DNA of 64,000 nt, taken from the NCBI RefSeq assembly GCF_009696675.1, contig NZ_VULN01000001.1:214409-278408 (forward strand), written 5' to 3'. Below, in pieces: positions 42,788 to 51,760 of the stretch; the stretch's first letter is position 1; every line of letters begins with the position of its first letter. The notes beneath the pieces are model-generated. The model was not told the origin of the DNA and searched no databases. It saw only the letters and a list, made by a program, of their open reading frames with translations. The position numbers were made by a program, and so were the translations under genes. Origin of the DNA: Acidaminococcus fermentans. Lineage in GTDB: Bacteria; Bacillota; Negativicutes; Acidaminococcales; Acidaminococcaceae.

Positions 42788-43729
42788 TTACAGCACCGCG
42801 TCGCTCATCAGCAAGGCCATAATGGCTTTCTGCACATGGAGCCGGTTTTCCGCCTCGTCGAACACTGCAGAGTGAGGTCCTTCGATCACATCGTCGGTGA
42901 TTTCCTCACCCCGGTGGGCGGGCAGGCAGTGGAGCACCATGGCGTCCGGACGGGCCAGGTCCAGCAGATGCTGGTTGATCTGGTAGTCGTGGAGAGCCTT
43001 TTTCCGCTCTTCCCGCTGGGCTTCTTCCCCCATGCTGGCCCACACATCCGTATAGAGCACATCCGCTCCTTTGGCCGCGTCTTCCATGTCTTCCTGGACG
43101 GTGATGGTGCATCCGGTAATGGCCGCATCCATCTTGGCCTGGGCCACGATGTGAGGATCCGGCTGGTAGCCTTTGGGGCTGGCGCAGACCATGTTCATGC
43201 CCACCTTGGCGCAGGCGAACATAAGGGAATGGGCCATGTTGTTCCCGTCTCCCACATACACCAGCTTCCGGCCCTTCAGCACATCCTTGTATTCCAGGAT
43301 GGTGAACATGTCCGTCAGGGCCTGGCAGGGATGGAGCAGATCCGTGAGCCCGTTGATCACCGGCACCGTGGCGTAGTCCGCCAGTTCCTTCACCGCTTCA
43401 TGAGAATAGGTGCGGATCATGATCCCGTCCACGAACCGGGACAGTACCCGGGCGGTGTCCTTGACCGGTTCCCCCCGGCCGATCTGGGAGGTGGCTTCGC
43501 TCATGTAGATGGGATGGCCCCCCAGCTGGTGGAACCCGGTTTCAAAAGACACCCGGGTCCGGGTGGACGCCTTGGAAAAGATCATGGCCAGGGTTTTCCC
43601 CTTCAGGTATTCATGGGGTTCTCCCAGCTTCTGTTTTTTCTTCAGTTTTCTGCTCACATCCAGGATGGTGGCCACTTCCCCCACCGACAGATCATGGATG
43701 GAAATCAAATCCTTGTTTCTCAAAGCCAT
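42788..43729 (-). CDS. argF: Ornithine carbamoyltransferase
   Basis: The 313-residue enzyme makes citrulline from ornithine and carbamoyl phosphate. It has the carbamoyl-phosphate loop KASTRTRVSFETGFHQLGG, the HPCQALTDMFT motif and the ornithine/catalytic HCLPAHRGEEI. Its place in a biosynthetic operon favours the anabolic argF over a catabolic arcB. Confidence 0.96.
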   Translation of the reverse strand: MALRNKDLISIHDLSVGEVATILDVSRKLKKKQKLGEPHEYLKGKTLAMIFSKASTRTRVSFETGFHQLGGHPIYMSEATSQIGRGEPVKDTARVLSRFVDGIMIRTYSHEAVKELADYATVPVINGLTDLLHPCQALTDMFTILEYKDVLKGRKLVYVGDGNNMAHSLMFACAKVGMNMVCASPKGYQPDPHIVAQAKMDAAITGCTITVQEDMEDAAKGADVLYTDVWASMGEEAQREERKKALHDYQINQHLLDLARPDAMVLHCLPAHRGEEITDDVIEGPHSAVFDEAENRLHVQKAIMALLMSDAVL

Positions 43730-43747
43730 AGTATACCTTCTTTTTTA

Positions 43748-44938
43748 TCAGAATTCTGCCAGAAGCTCATCCAGTCCCTTCAGCAGTGCGTCGATATCTT
43801 TTTCACCGATGATCAGCGGCGGCACGAACCGCAGCACGTTCCCGGCGGTGCAGTTGATGATGAACCCTTTCTTCAGGGCTCCCTGTACCAGGCTGGCACC
43901 CGGTTTGGCCAGTTCCAGCCCCAGGATCAGTCCCAGGCCCCGGACGTCTTTTACCTTATCCGGATACTTGGCCTTCAGTCCTTCCAGGCCCTTCTTGAAA
44001 TAGGCCCCGGTTTCCGCCGCCTTTTTGTCCAGTTCCAGGTCTTTCATGGCCTTGATGGCTGCATAGCAGGACGCGCAGGACAGGGCGTTGCCCCCGAAGG
44101 TGGAACCGTGGTCCCCGGGTGCGAACACATGGGCCAGTCTTTCCTGGACCACGAAAGCCCCCATGGGGAAGCCGCCGCCGATGGCTTTGGCCAGGGTCAT
44201 GATGTCCGGTTTCACCCCGCTGTGCATCCAGGCGAACCAGTACCCGGTCCGGCACACCCCGGTCTGGATCTCATCGAAGATCAGCAGGGCATCGTGCTTT
44301 TCGCACAGTTCCTTCACCTTTTCCAGATAGCCGGCAGGAGGCACATGGACGCCCCCTTCGCCCTGGATCGGTTCCAGGAGCACCCCGCACACCTCATCAT
44401 CCATAACCTTTTCCAGGGCTTCCGTATCCCCGAAGGGCACGTAGATGAACCCTTCCGGCAGAGGATTCAGCCCTTCATGGTAATGATCCTGACCGGTGGC
44501 GGTAAGGGTCTCCATGGTCCGGCCGTGGAAGGAATCCTTGGCAGTGACGATCTTAAACTTTTTCGGGTCCTTGCTGTTCCCGTATTTCCGGGCCAGTTTA
44601 ATGGCCCCTTCGTTGGCTTCCGCCCCACTGTTGCAGAAGAACACCCGGTCGAACCCGGTGACTTCACACAGCTGCCTGGCGGCTTTGGCCTGGATTTCAT
44701 AATAGAACAGGTTGGACCCGTGCATGATCTTGGCCGCCTGTTCGCTGACCGCCTTCACCAGAGGAGGATAAGCGTAGCCCAGGGCATTCACCGCGATCCC
44801 GGCCAGAAAATCCGTGTATTTGTTCCCGTCCGTATCATACAGGTAAACCCCTTCCCCGTGGTCCAGCGCAATGGGGCTCCGGCCGAACACCGGGAGATAA
44901 TATTTATCAGTGGTTTCCATGATTTCTTTGGTATCCAT
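43748..44938 (-). CDS. argD: Acetylornithine aminotransferase
   Basis: The 396-residue PLP enzyme has the class III aminotransferase marks: FFCNSGAEANEGAIKLARKY, LLIFDEIQTGVCRTG, TLAKAIGGGFPMGAFV with the PLP lysine, and HGSTFGGNALSC. It converts N-acetylglutamate semialdehyde to N-acetylornithine. 18-bp gaps separate it from argB and argF. Confidence 0.96.
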   Translation of the reverse strand: MDTKEIMETTDKYYLPVFGRSPIALDHGEGVYLYDTDGNKYTDFLAGIAVNALGYAYPPLVKAVSEQAAKIMHGSNLFYYEIQAKAARQLCEVTGFDRVFFCNSGAEANEGAIKLARKYGNSKDPKKFKIVTAKDSFHGRTMETLTATGQDHYHEGLNPLPEGFIYVPFGDTEALEKVMDDEVCGVLLEPIQGEGGVHVPPAGYLEKVKELCEKHDALLIFDEIQTGVCRTGYWFAWMHSGVKPDIMTLAKAIGGGFPMGAFVVQERLAHVFAPGDHGSTFGGNALSCASCYAAIKAMKDLELDKKAAETGAYFKKGLEGLKAKYPDKVKDVRGLGLILGLELAKPGASLVQGALKKGFIINCTAGNVLRFVPPLIIGEKDIDALLKGLDELLAEF

Positions 44939-44956
44939 TGTATCGCTTTTCCTCCT

Positions 44957-45844
44957 TCAGTCTCTTACGACTTCCGTACCCACACCCTCGTCGGAGAAGA
45001 TCTCCTGGAGAATGGAGTGTTCCTGGCGCCCGTCGATGATGTGGGTCTTCACCGCCCCGCCGCTGAGGGCGGAGATGCAGGCCTTCACCTTGGGGATCAT
45101 GCCCCCGTCGATGCTGCCCTTCACGATCAGTTCCTGAGCCTTTTCGAAGGTCAGGGTGGACAGGAAGGTGCTTTCGTCCTTGTGGTCCTCGTAGATGCCC
45201 TTTACGTCGGTGAGCATCAGCAGTTTTTCCGCTTTCAGGGCACCGGCCACTTCCCCGGCCACGCTGTCCGCGTTGATGTTGTAGGTTTCCCCGTCAGGGC
45301 CGATGCCTGTGGGAGCGATCACCGGGATGTAGTCGTTGGCCAGCAGCAGGTTGATCAGGTCCGTATTCACCTTTTCCACCGTGCCCACATAGCCGATGTC
45401 CACCAGGTTTACCTGGCCGTTTTCATACACATCCGCCAGATGCTTCCGGGCTTCAATGAGTTTGGCGTCCTTGCCGTTGAGGCCTACGGCCTTGCCCCCC
45501 AGGACATTCAGCCGGCGGACCAGATCCGTGTTGGTCTTCCCCACCAGGGCCAGTTCGGCGATTTCCACCGTTTCCTTGTCGGTGACCCGGAGGCCGCTGA
45601 CGAATTCAGATTTCTTCCCGGCCGCCTTGAGCATGGCAGTGATTTCCGGACCGCCGCCGTGGACCACCACCGGACGCATGCCGGCGAAGCGGAGGAAGAC
45701 GATGTCCTCCAGGACTTTATTCTTCAGATCATCGTTGAGCATGGCATTGCCGCCATATTTCACGACCACTGTTTTGCCCTTGAAAGCGCTTAAATATGGC
45801 AGTGCTTCAACTAATATGTTCATTTCGTTATTCTTGATCTGCAT
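44957..45844 (-). CDS. argB: N-acetylglutamate kinase
   Basis: The 295-residue kinase has the amino-acid kinase motifs TVVVKYGGNAMLND, VVVHGGGPEITAMLKAAG, VIAPTGIGPDGETYNINAD and KLLMLTDVKGIYED. GSIDGGMIPKVKACISAL lies near the C-terminus. The extended N-terminal helix (MQIKNNEMNILVEALPYLSA) marks the arginine-sensitive hexameric type, so feedback inhibition is likely. ATG at 45844 follows AGGAGG. It is first in the operon; argC and argJ are not in the window. Confidence 0.97.
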   Translation of the reverse strand: MQIKNNEMNILVEALPYLSAFKGKTVVVKYGGNAMLNDDLKNKVLEDIVFLRFAGMRPVVVHGGGPEITAMLKAAGKKSEFVSGLRVTDKETVEIAELALVGKTNTDLVRRLNVLGGKAVGLNGKDAKLIEARKHLADVYENGQVNLVDIGYVGTVEKVNTDLINLLLANDYIPVIAPTGIGPDGETYNINADSVAGEVAGALKAEKLLMLTDVKGIYEDHKDESTFLSTLTFEKAQELIVKGSIDGGMIPKVKACISALSGGAVKTHIIDGRQEHSILQEIFSDEGVGTEVVRD

Positions 45845-45956
45845 TGCATTTCCTCCTAATCCAAATTCAGGTATTTGGGATTTTTGTCCGGAATCCGGAA
45901 CCATATAGAATACGCTTTATCAGGACACGCCTTCCATCCCTGCCTTATGTTGCATT

Positions 45957-45985
45957 ATTATACGCTTCAATGTATAAATTTGCAA
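45957..45985 (-). promoter_or_regulatory. Promoter of the argBDFGH operon
   Basis: TTGCAA (45980-45985), 17-bp spacer, TATAAT (45957-45962), about 110 bp upstream of argB. Confidence 0.8.
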
Positions 45986-45986
45986 C
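45969..45986. promoter_or_regulatory. Candidate ArgR/AhrC operator (ARG box)
   Basis: AATGTATAAATTTGCAAC fits the Bacillus 18-bp ARG-box consensus at about 15 positions and covers the -35 and spacer. A weaker partner (AGCGTATAATAATGCAAC, minus strand) overlaps the -10, as expected for tandem ARG boxes. Confidence 0.6.
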
Positions 45987-46110
45987 TCTTTTTCACAACT
46001 TTTTCCAGAGCAGGCCATGTCCTGATATGTGTCTTCATTATAGTACGAAAGAGAGTCTTACAGCCACCTTTTTTCCAAAAAGACCGTACAATTTTGTGAA
46101 CCCGATTCCA

Positions 46111-46140
46111 TTGGATTTTTCCCGCCATATCCATTACAAT
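46111..46140 (+). promoter_or_regulatory. Promoter for the transglycosylase gene
   Basis: TTGGAT (46111-46116), 18-bp spacer, TACAAT (46135-46140). Confidence 0.5.
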
Positions 46141-46162
46141 GGAAGGAGTAAAAAGGGGGAAC

Positions 46163-46963
46163 ATGCGTATGCGGAAACTGTTGTGCATCCTGGTGATCCT
46201 GGCGGGGGCCCTGTGCTGGCACATGACCCGGCCGGACACCATCCATGAAAAAGTGGGCGGGCCGGCCCGTCCTGCCTCCCAGGAGACCCGGACTTTCCCT
46301 GCCGGCACCCCCCGGCCCCCGGAAGAACTTCCTAGTTCCCTCCAGCTGGTGTGGGAAGGGTGGCACATCCGGGAAATCGCCCACAGCCGGATTCCCCGGG
46401 AAGACTGGGTGCCTCTGAAGCAAATGTCCCCCTGGCTGCCCAAGGCCCAGGTGGCGGTGGAAGACAAACGGTTCTACTCCCACCACGGAGTGGATCCTGA
46501 CGGGATCATCCGGGCCACCCTGGTGAACATCCAGAACGACGAAGTGGTGGAAGGAGCCAGCACCATCACCCAGCAGCTGGTGAAGAACCTGCTGCTCACT
46601 TCCGACCAGTCGGTGAAGCGGAAAGCGGCGGAAGCGGCCCTGGCCCTGTTGGTGGAAGCCCGATGCAGCAAGGAGGAGATCCTGGAAATGTACCTGAACA
46701 CCACCTTCCTGGGGTCCGGTGCCACCGGGGTGAAGCAGGCCTCCCAGGTATACTTCGGCAAAAATCCCAAAGACCTGAGCCTGCCCCAGGCCGCCACCCT
46801 GGCCGGTCTCCCCTATGCCCCCACCGCCCTGAACCCCTACGCCAACTGGCAGGGCAGCAAAAAGCGCCGGAACCTGGTTCTGAACCGGATGGCAGAACAG
46901 GACATGATCACCCCGGAGCAGCTGGAAGACGCATTGAACGAGCCTTTGGGAATAGGGAAATGA
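46163..46963 (+). CDS. mtgA: Monofunctional peptidoglycan glycosyltransferase (GT51)
   Basis: The 266-residue protein has one N-terminal membrane anchor (KLLCILVILAGALCW) and a GT51 domain with the motifs VEDKRFYSHHGVDPDGIIRA (catalytic Glu), GASTITQQLVKNLLL, AALALLVEARCSKEEILEMY and NTTFLGSGATGVKQASQVYF. There is no transpeptidase domain, so it only polymerises lipid II into glycan strands. ATG at 46163 follows AAAAGGGGG. It is convergent with pgi. Confidence 0.92.
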   Translation: MRMRKLLCILVILAGALCWHMTRPDTIHEKVGGPARPASQETRTFPAGTPRPPEELPSSLQLVWEGWHIREIAHSRIPREDWVPLKQMSPWLPKAQVAVEDKRFYSHHGVDPDGIIRATLVNIQNDEVVEGASTITQQLVKNLLLTSDQSVKRKAAEAALALLVEARCSKEEILEMYLNTTFLGSGATGVKQASQVYFGKNPKDLSLPQAATLAGLPYAPTALNPYANWQGSKKRRNLVLNRMAEQDMITPEQLEDALNEPLGIGK

Positions 46964-46991
46964 AAAGGGGTGCCGCTGGGCGGCACCCCTT
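46964..46991. terminator. Terminator between mtgA and pgi
   Basis: AAGGGGTGCCGC-TGGG-CGGCACCCCTT, usable on both strands. Confidence 0.75.
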
Positions 46992-46993
46992 GT

Positions 46994-48451
46994 TTATCTC
47001 TTCTTCAACTTTTCCCCCATCAGCCGCTTGTAGATTTCCACACCCGGCTGATCGTAGGCATCCACATTGGCCAGTTCCCCTTCGTAAGCGATGCTCAGCA
47101 TCAGGAAGTAGAACAAATGGCCCAGCATGTATTCATTTACATCCGGCAGCCGGTACAGGGCGTTCAGCCGCTGGTCACTGGCCAGGGCCTCTTCGTTGGA
47201 TTCCATGGCCACTTCCAGGGCCTGTCCCATATCCAGCCCCTCATACTTGTCATATTCCGTGATTTCCGGGAAGGGATTCCGGATATGGACCCGGCCCTTC
47301 TCGCTGTCCACAAACAGGAACTGGACCGCCTTGTCCCGGCGCCCGTCCTGGTGGAGCTGGGTCTGGGAATGCATATCCGTGGTGCCGATGGCCACCACCG
47401 GCGTCCGTCCGTAGAACACCGTGTTCCCGTCCCGGTCCTTCCGTTTCCCCAGGGATTCCGCCAACAGCTGCACATACCATTCTCCCAGCGCCTTCAGCCG
47501 CAGGCTGTAGGGCATGATCACTTCCATCACTGCCCCGTGGTTTTTGGCCCCCAGGTACTTCAGCACCGCATTCAGGAGAGCCGGGTTGGTGTCCAGGTCA
47601 CTGCCCTGGCAGGCCTGGTCCATCTCCCGGGCACCCCGCAGCAGTTCCTCCAGGTCCATGCCCAGCACGGCCCCCACCACAAGGCCCGGTGTGGACAGGA
47701 CGCTGAACCGTCCCCCCACCCCGTTGGGCACATCGAACATGGGCCAGCCGTACTTCCGGGCCAGCCGGTTCAGGGGCCCCTTTTCCATCCGCTTGTCCGT
47801 AACCACGGCACAGCTCACCTGGAACAGGCTTTCCTCACCTGTCAGGAAGCTGTAATAATGAAGGAAAGCAGCGGTGGGTTCCAAAGTGGTGCCGGATTTG
47901 GAAATGGGCACCAGCAGCACCCGCAACGGACGGTCCAGGTCCTTCCGGCATTTGTCCGCCAGTTTCACCAGCCCGTCCCGGATGTTGTCCGCATCTTCCG
48001 GATCCACATTGTTGCCCCCGAAGAACACCGCAGGCATAGGGTCCAAATGACGGTGCCAATAGCTGCTGGCACAGCAGTCCGCCAGCACCTTGCCCCCCAG
48101 ATAGGAGCCGCCCACGCCGCAGAATACCACCGCATCCTGCTTTTCCCGGACCTGTTCCCCGAATTCCTTCAGTTCCTGGAGCAGTTCCGGGGTGTTGGGA
48201 GAATCCGGGCCCGGGTAAGGCAGCCGGGGAAACAGTACCGGTTCCGGAGTCCCATCCTTGGAAAGATGGTTTTTGGCCCGTCCTTCCTTCCGGATCTTGT
48301 CCACCCCTTCCGCCGCCTGCCGGATCCGGGGGGCCAGCGCCTCCACCTCCGCCGGCTGGATCCGGCCTTCGCCCAGCATGTTGGTCACATCAAAAGAAAA
48401 TCCCGATGGTAAAACAATTGTCTGCTGCATGGGTATCAACTGCTCCTTCAT
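46994..48451 (-). CDS. pgi: Glucose-6-phosphate isomerase
   Basis: The 485-residue enzyme interconverts glucose-6-phosphate and fructose-6-phosphate. Its SIS domains show VFCGVGGSYLGGKVLADCCA, VPISKSGTTLEPTAAFLHYY, a GVGGRFSVLSTPG signature and, near the end, AYDQPGVEIYKRLMGEKLKK with the catalytic Lys. The length is between the short Bacillus type and the long E. coli type. Start ATG at 48451. Confidence 0.95.
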   Translation of the reverse strand: MKEQLIPMQQTIVLPSGFSFDVTNMLGEGRIQPAEVEALAPRIRQAAEGVDKIRKEGRAKNHLSKDGTPEPVLFPRLPYPGPDSPNTPELLQELKEFGEQVREKQDAVVFCGVGGSYLGGKVLADCCASSYWHRHLDPMPAVFFGGNNVDPEDADNIRDGLVKLADKCRKDLDRPLRVLLVPISKSGTTLEPTAAFLHYYSFLTGEESLFQVSCAVVTDKRMEKGPLNRLARKYGWPMFDVPNGVGGRFSVLSTPGLVVGAVLGMDLEELLRGAREMDQACQGSDLDTNPALLNAVLKYLGAKNHGAVMEVIMPYSLRLKALGEWYVQLLAESLGKRKDRDGNTVFYGRTPVVAIGTTDMHSQTQLHQDGRRDKAVQFLFVDSEKGRVHIRNPFPEITEYDKYEGLDMGQALEVAMESNEEALASDQRLNALYRLPDVNEYMLGHLFYFLMLSIAYEGELANVDAYDQPGVEIYKRLMGEKLKKR

Positions 48452-48480
48452 CTGTAAAGTTATGACAGTTTATGTAAAAT

Positions 48481-48509
48481 ATCATACCATCTTTGCAAAA
48501 GAAGTGCAA
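48481..48509 (-). promoter_or_regulatory. Promoter for pgi
   Basis: TTGCAC (48504-48509), 17-bp spacer, TATGAT (48481-48486), preceded by TGG. Confidence 0.7.
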
Positions 48510-48617
48510 CAAAAAAATGTACAGCAAGTGATTATTTTTTAACGATTCCGAATATTCCGTTTGTTTAAATGAACCGGGTTTATTCCGTAGCAGACAAATG
48601 ACAAGACAATAGAAAAA

Positions 48618-48728
48618 TCGTTCATCGTGAGTCGTTTTGGTATCACAGATCCAACGAGAAATCACAGAAACGGGTTTCTCGTAGACACCGTTCCTGTGAC
48701 CGTTGTATCCAACATCCGACCCCACCCA
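48618..48728. repeat. Family B repeat fragment
   Basis: Carries the opening TTCATCGTGAGTCGTTTT and the central inverted repeat with AATCACAGAAACGGG and CCGTTCCTGTGACCGTTGTA, ending in CATCCGACCCCA. It lacks the GC-rich right half and runs directly into the A6 module. Confidence 0.75.
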
Positions 48729-48730
48729 CA

Positions 48731-48807
48731 TATATCCGCCCTTTGCAAGGGCGGAGGACCATTGCGCTTGCGCAATGGTGGTGGGTTAGCAGCCCCCGGC
48801 TGCGTTC
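48731..48807. repeat. Single family A module, A6
   Basis: Only the right-hand module is present: CCGCCCTTTGCAAGGGCGG, an ACCATTGCGCTTGCGCAATGGT hairpin arm, GGTGGGTTAGCAGC and GGCTGCGTT. It directly abuts the family B fragment. Confidence 0.8.
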
Positions 48808-48903
48808 TCCTTCAAGAGCATCTGCCTCCGGCAGATGCTCTCCGACCGCGTAAGACGTGAGATGCCCCCTCGGCCAGAGGCCTGCTCTTCACTCTTCACT
48901 TGC

Positions 48904-50415
48904 CTATAAATTCCACTCTACCTCCGCACCGGCAAACAGCGCATGGTCCTTTGTCCCCTGTTTGATGGAGGCATACCCCAGCGTCCCGTTGAGATACACC
49001 GCGTCCTTCAGCTTCTTCCGTCCCGTAAGCCCGGTTTCCTGGATCACCGGCCCGTCACTGCCCCGGTCCTTCTCCGTCCGCTGGTAGTACAGCCCCAGCC
49101 GGTCCGCTCCCGGGAAATAATGGTTCACCCGGGCATAGTACTTCCGGGCGTCATTGCCCATCCAGTCCCCCAGCATGTCCCCGCTGTAGGTCCAGCCGTC
49201 CTGATAGGTGCCATGGACGTACCAGTCCTTGTTGGTGTGGGCCATTTCCGCCACCAGATCCCAGGATCCGTCCCGGGTCAGCTGAGGCAGGTACACTCCG
49301 CCCCGCCAGCCCCAGTCCGAGGGCAGTCCGTGGGCCTGGTCCTCCCCGTACATCTCTCCGTAGAACTGGATCCCGGGCAGCCGCAGCCGGAAGTCGAAGC
49401 CTCCGATATCGTCCCATTTGTCCTGGCTGTCCGCATTGTGGCCGTAAATCCATTTCCCCCAGTCGTGAGAAGAAAGACCGTTTTCATCCCCGCCCAGCAT
49501 GGAGATCCGGGAAGCCCCCAAGGTCAGCCACCGGGTGGGAGTCACATCCAGCCGCAGCCCCAAAAGCCCAGGATGGTTGTAATCCTTCCGGCCCCACCGG
49601 GCCGCATCCTCCGCCCGGTCCCCGTCCAGACGGCCGTAAAAGGCATGGAAATCCACCTGGCCCAGGAACTTCAGGAAGCCCCCGGCCTGGATGGGTTCAT
49701 TCAGATGGGCCTGGAGAGTGGTAAGAGGCTTCATCCCGTTCCCCAGCAGCAGATGGCCACTGGCCCCCTGTCCCCAGGTCATGGCCTGCCGGCCCAGTTC
49801 CCAGGCCCAGGCCCCAGTCCGGGTCTTCACATAGGCTTCCTCCAGGCTGGCCGTGCCTTCATTGTCCTTGTCCCAGGACGCCCGGCCCCGGATCCCCAGG
49901 GCCACCTCATGGCCCAGGTTCCCGGACGCCTCCACTTCCCCGGCCACACTGCCGTTCCGTCCCTTTTTGTGGCCGTTGGTCCCGGCAAACGGAGCCCATT
50001 CACTGGCCGTCCGGCTGTCCCGGTAGGAGAATCTGTCCCCATGGAGATACCCGGTTCCCACCTGGAAAGAGCGGAGCCGGAACCCGTCCCCGCCGGTGCC
50101 GCTGCCCTGGAGGGCCGCCACCTCCGGCGCCACATAAGATTCCAGATCCGCCAGATCCGCCTCCAGGTACCCGGGAAGAGGCTTCTCCGCCGCCTTTTCC
50201 TTCGCTTCCAGGGCCCATTGGGCCATCTGGAGACGGCTGTAGGGCCGGGCCCCGTTGGGCAGCGAAGACAGGTACCCCATCCCCGAAAGTTTATCAATGG
50301 TCTCATAATACCGGCTGTCCACCGGCACATTGGCCGCCACCTGAGCCAGCGCCGTCCCCGGCCCCCCAGCCAGGCCCAACCCCAAAGCAAGCAGCACAGC
50401 AAAAGTATGTTTCAT
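48904..50415 (-). CDS. Wzi-like outer-membrane beta-barrel protein (capsule assembly family)
   Basis: The 503-residue protein has a signal peptide, MKHTFAVLLALGLGLAGGPG, with cleavage probably after ALA. The mature part begins with a helical segment (SRYYETIDKLSGMGYLSSLP), then many alternating aromatic beta strands, as in the Wzi capsule-anchoring barrel. It ends ALFAGAEVEWNL; the terminal aromatic-hydrophobic pattern is usual for outer-membrane proteins. It would hold surface polysaccharide at the outer membrane. No capsule operon is beside it, but a remnant of a nucleotide-sugar dehydrogenase lies 13 kb away. ATG at 50415 follows AAAGGGGG. Confidence 0.85.
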   Translation of the reverse strand: MKHTFAVLLALGLGLAGGPGTALAQVAANVPVDSRYYETIDKLSGMGYLSSLPNGARPYSRLQMAQWALEAKEKAAEKPLPGYLEADLADLESYVAPEVAALQGSGTGGDGFRLRSFQVGTGYLHGDRFSYRDSRTASEWAPFAGTNGHKKGRNGSVAGEVEASGNLGHEVALGIRGRASWDKDNEGTASLEEAYVKTRTGAWAWELGRQAMTWGQGASGHLLLGNGMKPLTTLQAHLNEPIQAGGFLKFLGQVDFHAFYGRLDGDRAEDAARWGRKDYNHPGLLGLRLDVTPTRWLTLGASRISMLGGDENGLSSHDWGKWIYGHNADSQDKWDDIGGFDFRLRLPGIQFYGEMYGEDQAHGLPSDWGWRGGVYLPQLTRDGSWDLVAEMAHTNKDWYVHGTYQDGWTYSGDMLGDWMGNDARKYYARVNHYFPGADRLGLYYQRTEKDRGSDGPVIQETGLTGRKKLKDAVYLNGTLGYASIKQGTKDHALFAGAEVEWNL

Positions 50416-50445
50416 AGCACAAAAGCCCCCTTTTTCAGCAAAATC

Positions 50446-50461
50446 ATCCCAGTACTGGGAT
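50446..50461. promoter_or_regulatory. Perfect 16-bp palindrome in the wzi leader
   Basis: ATCCCAGTACTGGGAT lies between the extended -10 TGGTATAAT (50477-50485, minus strand) and the start codon, in the position of a repressor operator. Confidence 0.5.
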
Positions 50462-50476
50462 TTGTGTAGACAAGTA

Positions 50477-50485
50477 ATTATACCA
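50477..50485 (-). promoter_or_regulatory. Extended -10 for the wzi-like gene
   Basis: TGGTATAAT on the minus strand, 62 bp upstream of the start. Confidence 0.55.
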
Positions 50486-50579
50486 TATATGCAGGTGAAT
50501 GGACGAGGAATTGGAGGGGGGATTAAGTGATCACGGGTCCGTAGGGGCCGCACGCCGGGCGGCCCGCCAGGATCAGGAG

Positions 50580-50965
50580 CAAGATGGAACGGCCACCGTA
50601 AAATCCGGCGGCCGTTTGTTCATCGTTGGTCGTTCATCGTTCATCGTTTCGGATGCCAGATGCTGTGCATCTGCCTTTGAACATGAAACCCGGCGGCCGG
50701 GATGGGCTTCCCTTCGGGCAGCCCCTACCACGTTGGAATCAAAGGACCAACGGAAATTCACAGAAACGAAGTTATCGAAGATTCCGTTCCTGTGACCGTT
50801 GTATCCAACTTCCGACCCCAACGCCGTAGGGGCGCGCCGCAGGCACGCCCGTCCCGGCCTGCGGTTTTTATACGTTCCCAGGAACCCGCCCAGCAGGTTC
50901 CCTCCTGTCGCTAGAGACTAGTGACTGTCAGCTCATGACCATCTGCGTGAGACAGAAAAGCGGCC
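50580..50965. repeat. Family B repeat, copy B3
   Basis: Same block order as B2: GGATGCCAGATGCTG, CTTCGGGCAGCCCCTACCAC, GGAAATTCACAGAAACGAAG with its downstream partner CCGTTCCTGTGACCGTTGTA, CAACGCCGTAGGGGCG, ATACGTTCCCAGGAACCCGC and CTAGTGACTGTCAGCTCATG, ending GAAAAGCGGCCCTG. Nearly identical to B4 for over 200 bp. Just upstream is GTAGGGGCCGCACGCCGGGC, also found at about 32030. Confidence 0.9.
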
Positions 50966-51089
50966 CTGCCGCTTTTCCCCTTCCTCCCATCCCCATCAAA
51001 TATGATAAAATTAACAATATAGAAATCGTATTCTTTAGCTAAAATACAACATCCCTATGACCGTAGAGATGAAAAAGGAGGCGGAAACC

Positions 51090-51293
51090 ATGTGCGGTAT
51101 CGGACACGCCATTGCAAGAAAGAACCTGGAAAAAGGCCGCTTGGAAGGAAAACAGGAAGGCCGTCAGGAAGAACGGGAATCCAACATTGTCGCCATGCTG
51201 AAGGAAAAGATCCCCATGGAAACCATTTCCCGGATCACCCATTACTCTCTGGACCAGATCCAGAAACTGGGGAAACTGCATGGATTGCTGTAG
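51090..51293 (+). pseudogene. C-terminal remnant of an Rpn/PD-(D/E)XK transposase-like nuclease
   Basis: The 67 residues from the ATG at 51090 (behind AAAAAGGAGG) begin MCGIGHAIARKNLEKGRLEG and continue with KQEGRQEERE and a helical end, MLKEKIPMETISRITHYSLD. That charged EG-repeat linker followed by a short helix-turn-helix-like tail is the usual C-terminus of Rpn-family nucleases. The nuclease core is absent upstream, though in-frame codons continue 11 residues further. It is either a decayed fragment or a stand-alone tail gene, since it keeps a ribosome-binding site and a terminator. Family B repeats flank it directly on both sides. Confidence 0.65.
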
Positions 51294-51296
51294 GTT

Positions 51297-51319
51297 GGAA
51301 AACGCCCAGGGCGTTTTTC
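51297..51319 (+). terminator. Terminator after the nuclease remnant
   Basis: GAAAACGCCC-AG-GGCGTTTTTC immediately after the stop codon. Confidence 0.75.
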
Positions 51320-51330
51320 TTCCCAATAGA

Positions 51331-51725
51331 AAGGCCGCCGGAAAATCCGGCGGCCTTTTGGTTCATCGTTGGTCGTTCATCGTTTCGGATGCCAGATGCT
51401 CACGCATCTGCCTTTGAACATGAAAAACCGGCGGCCGGGACGGGCTCCCCTTCGGGAAGCCCCTACCACGTTGGAATCAAAGGACCAACGGAAATTCACA
51501 GAAACGAAGTTATCGAAGATTCCGTTCCTGTGACCGTTGTATCCAACTTCCGACCCCAACGCCGTAGGGGCGCGCCGCAGGCACGCCCGTCCCGGCCTGC
51601 GGTTTTTATACGTTCCCAGGAACCCGCCCTGCGGGTTCCCTCCTTCCGCTAGAGCCTAGTGCCTGTCAGCTCATGATCATCGGCATGAAACGTGAGACGC
51701 TGAGCGTGAGACTGAAAAGCGGCCC
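51331..51725. repeat. Family B repeat, copy B4
   Basis: Opens with the perfect hairpin AGGCCGCCGGAAAATCCGGC, then follows B3 block for block to CTAGTGCCTGTCAGCTCATG and GAAAAGCGGCCCTG. The last backbone-like sequence before the AT-rich island. Confidence 0.9.
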
Positions 51726-51760
51726 TGCTGCTTTTCACCTCCTAATCACTTTCTCCCCCT

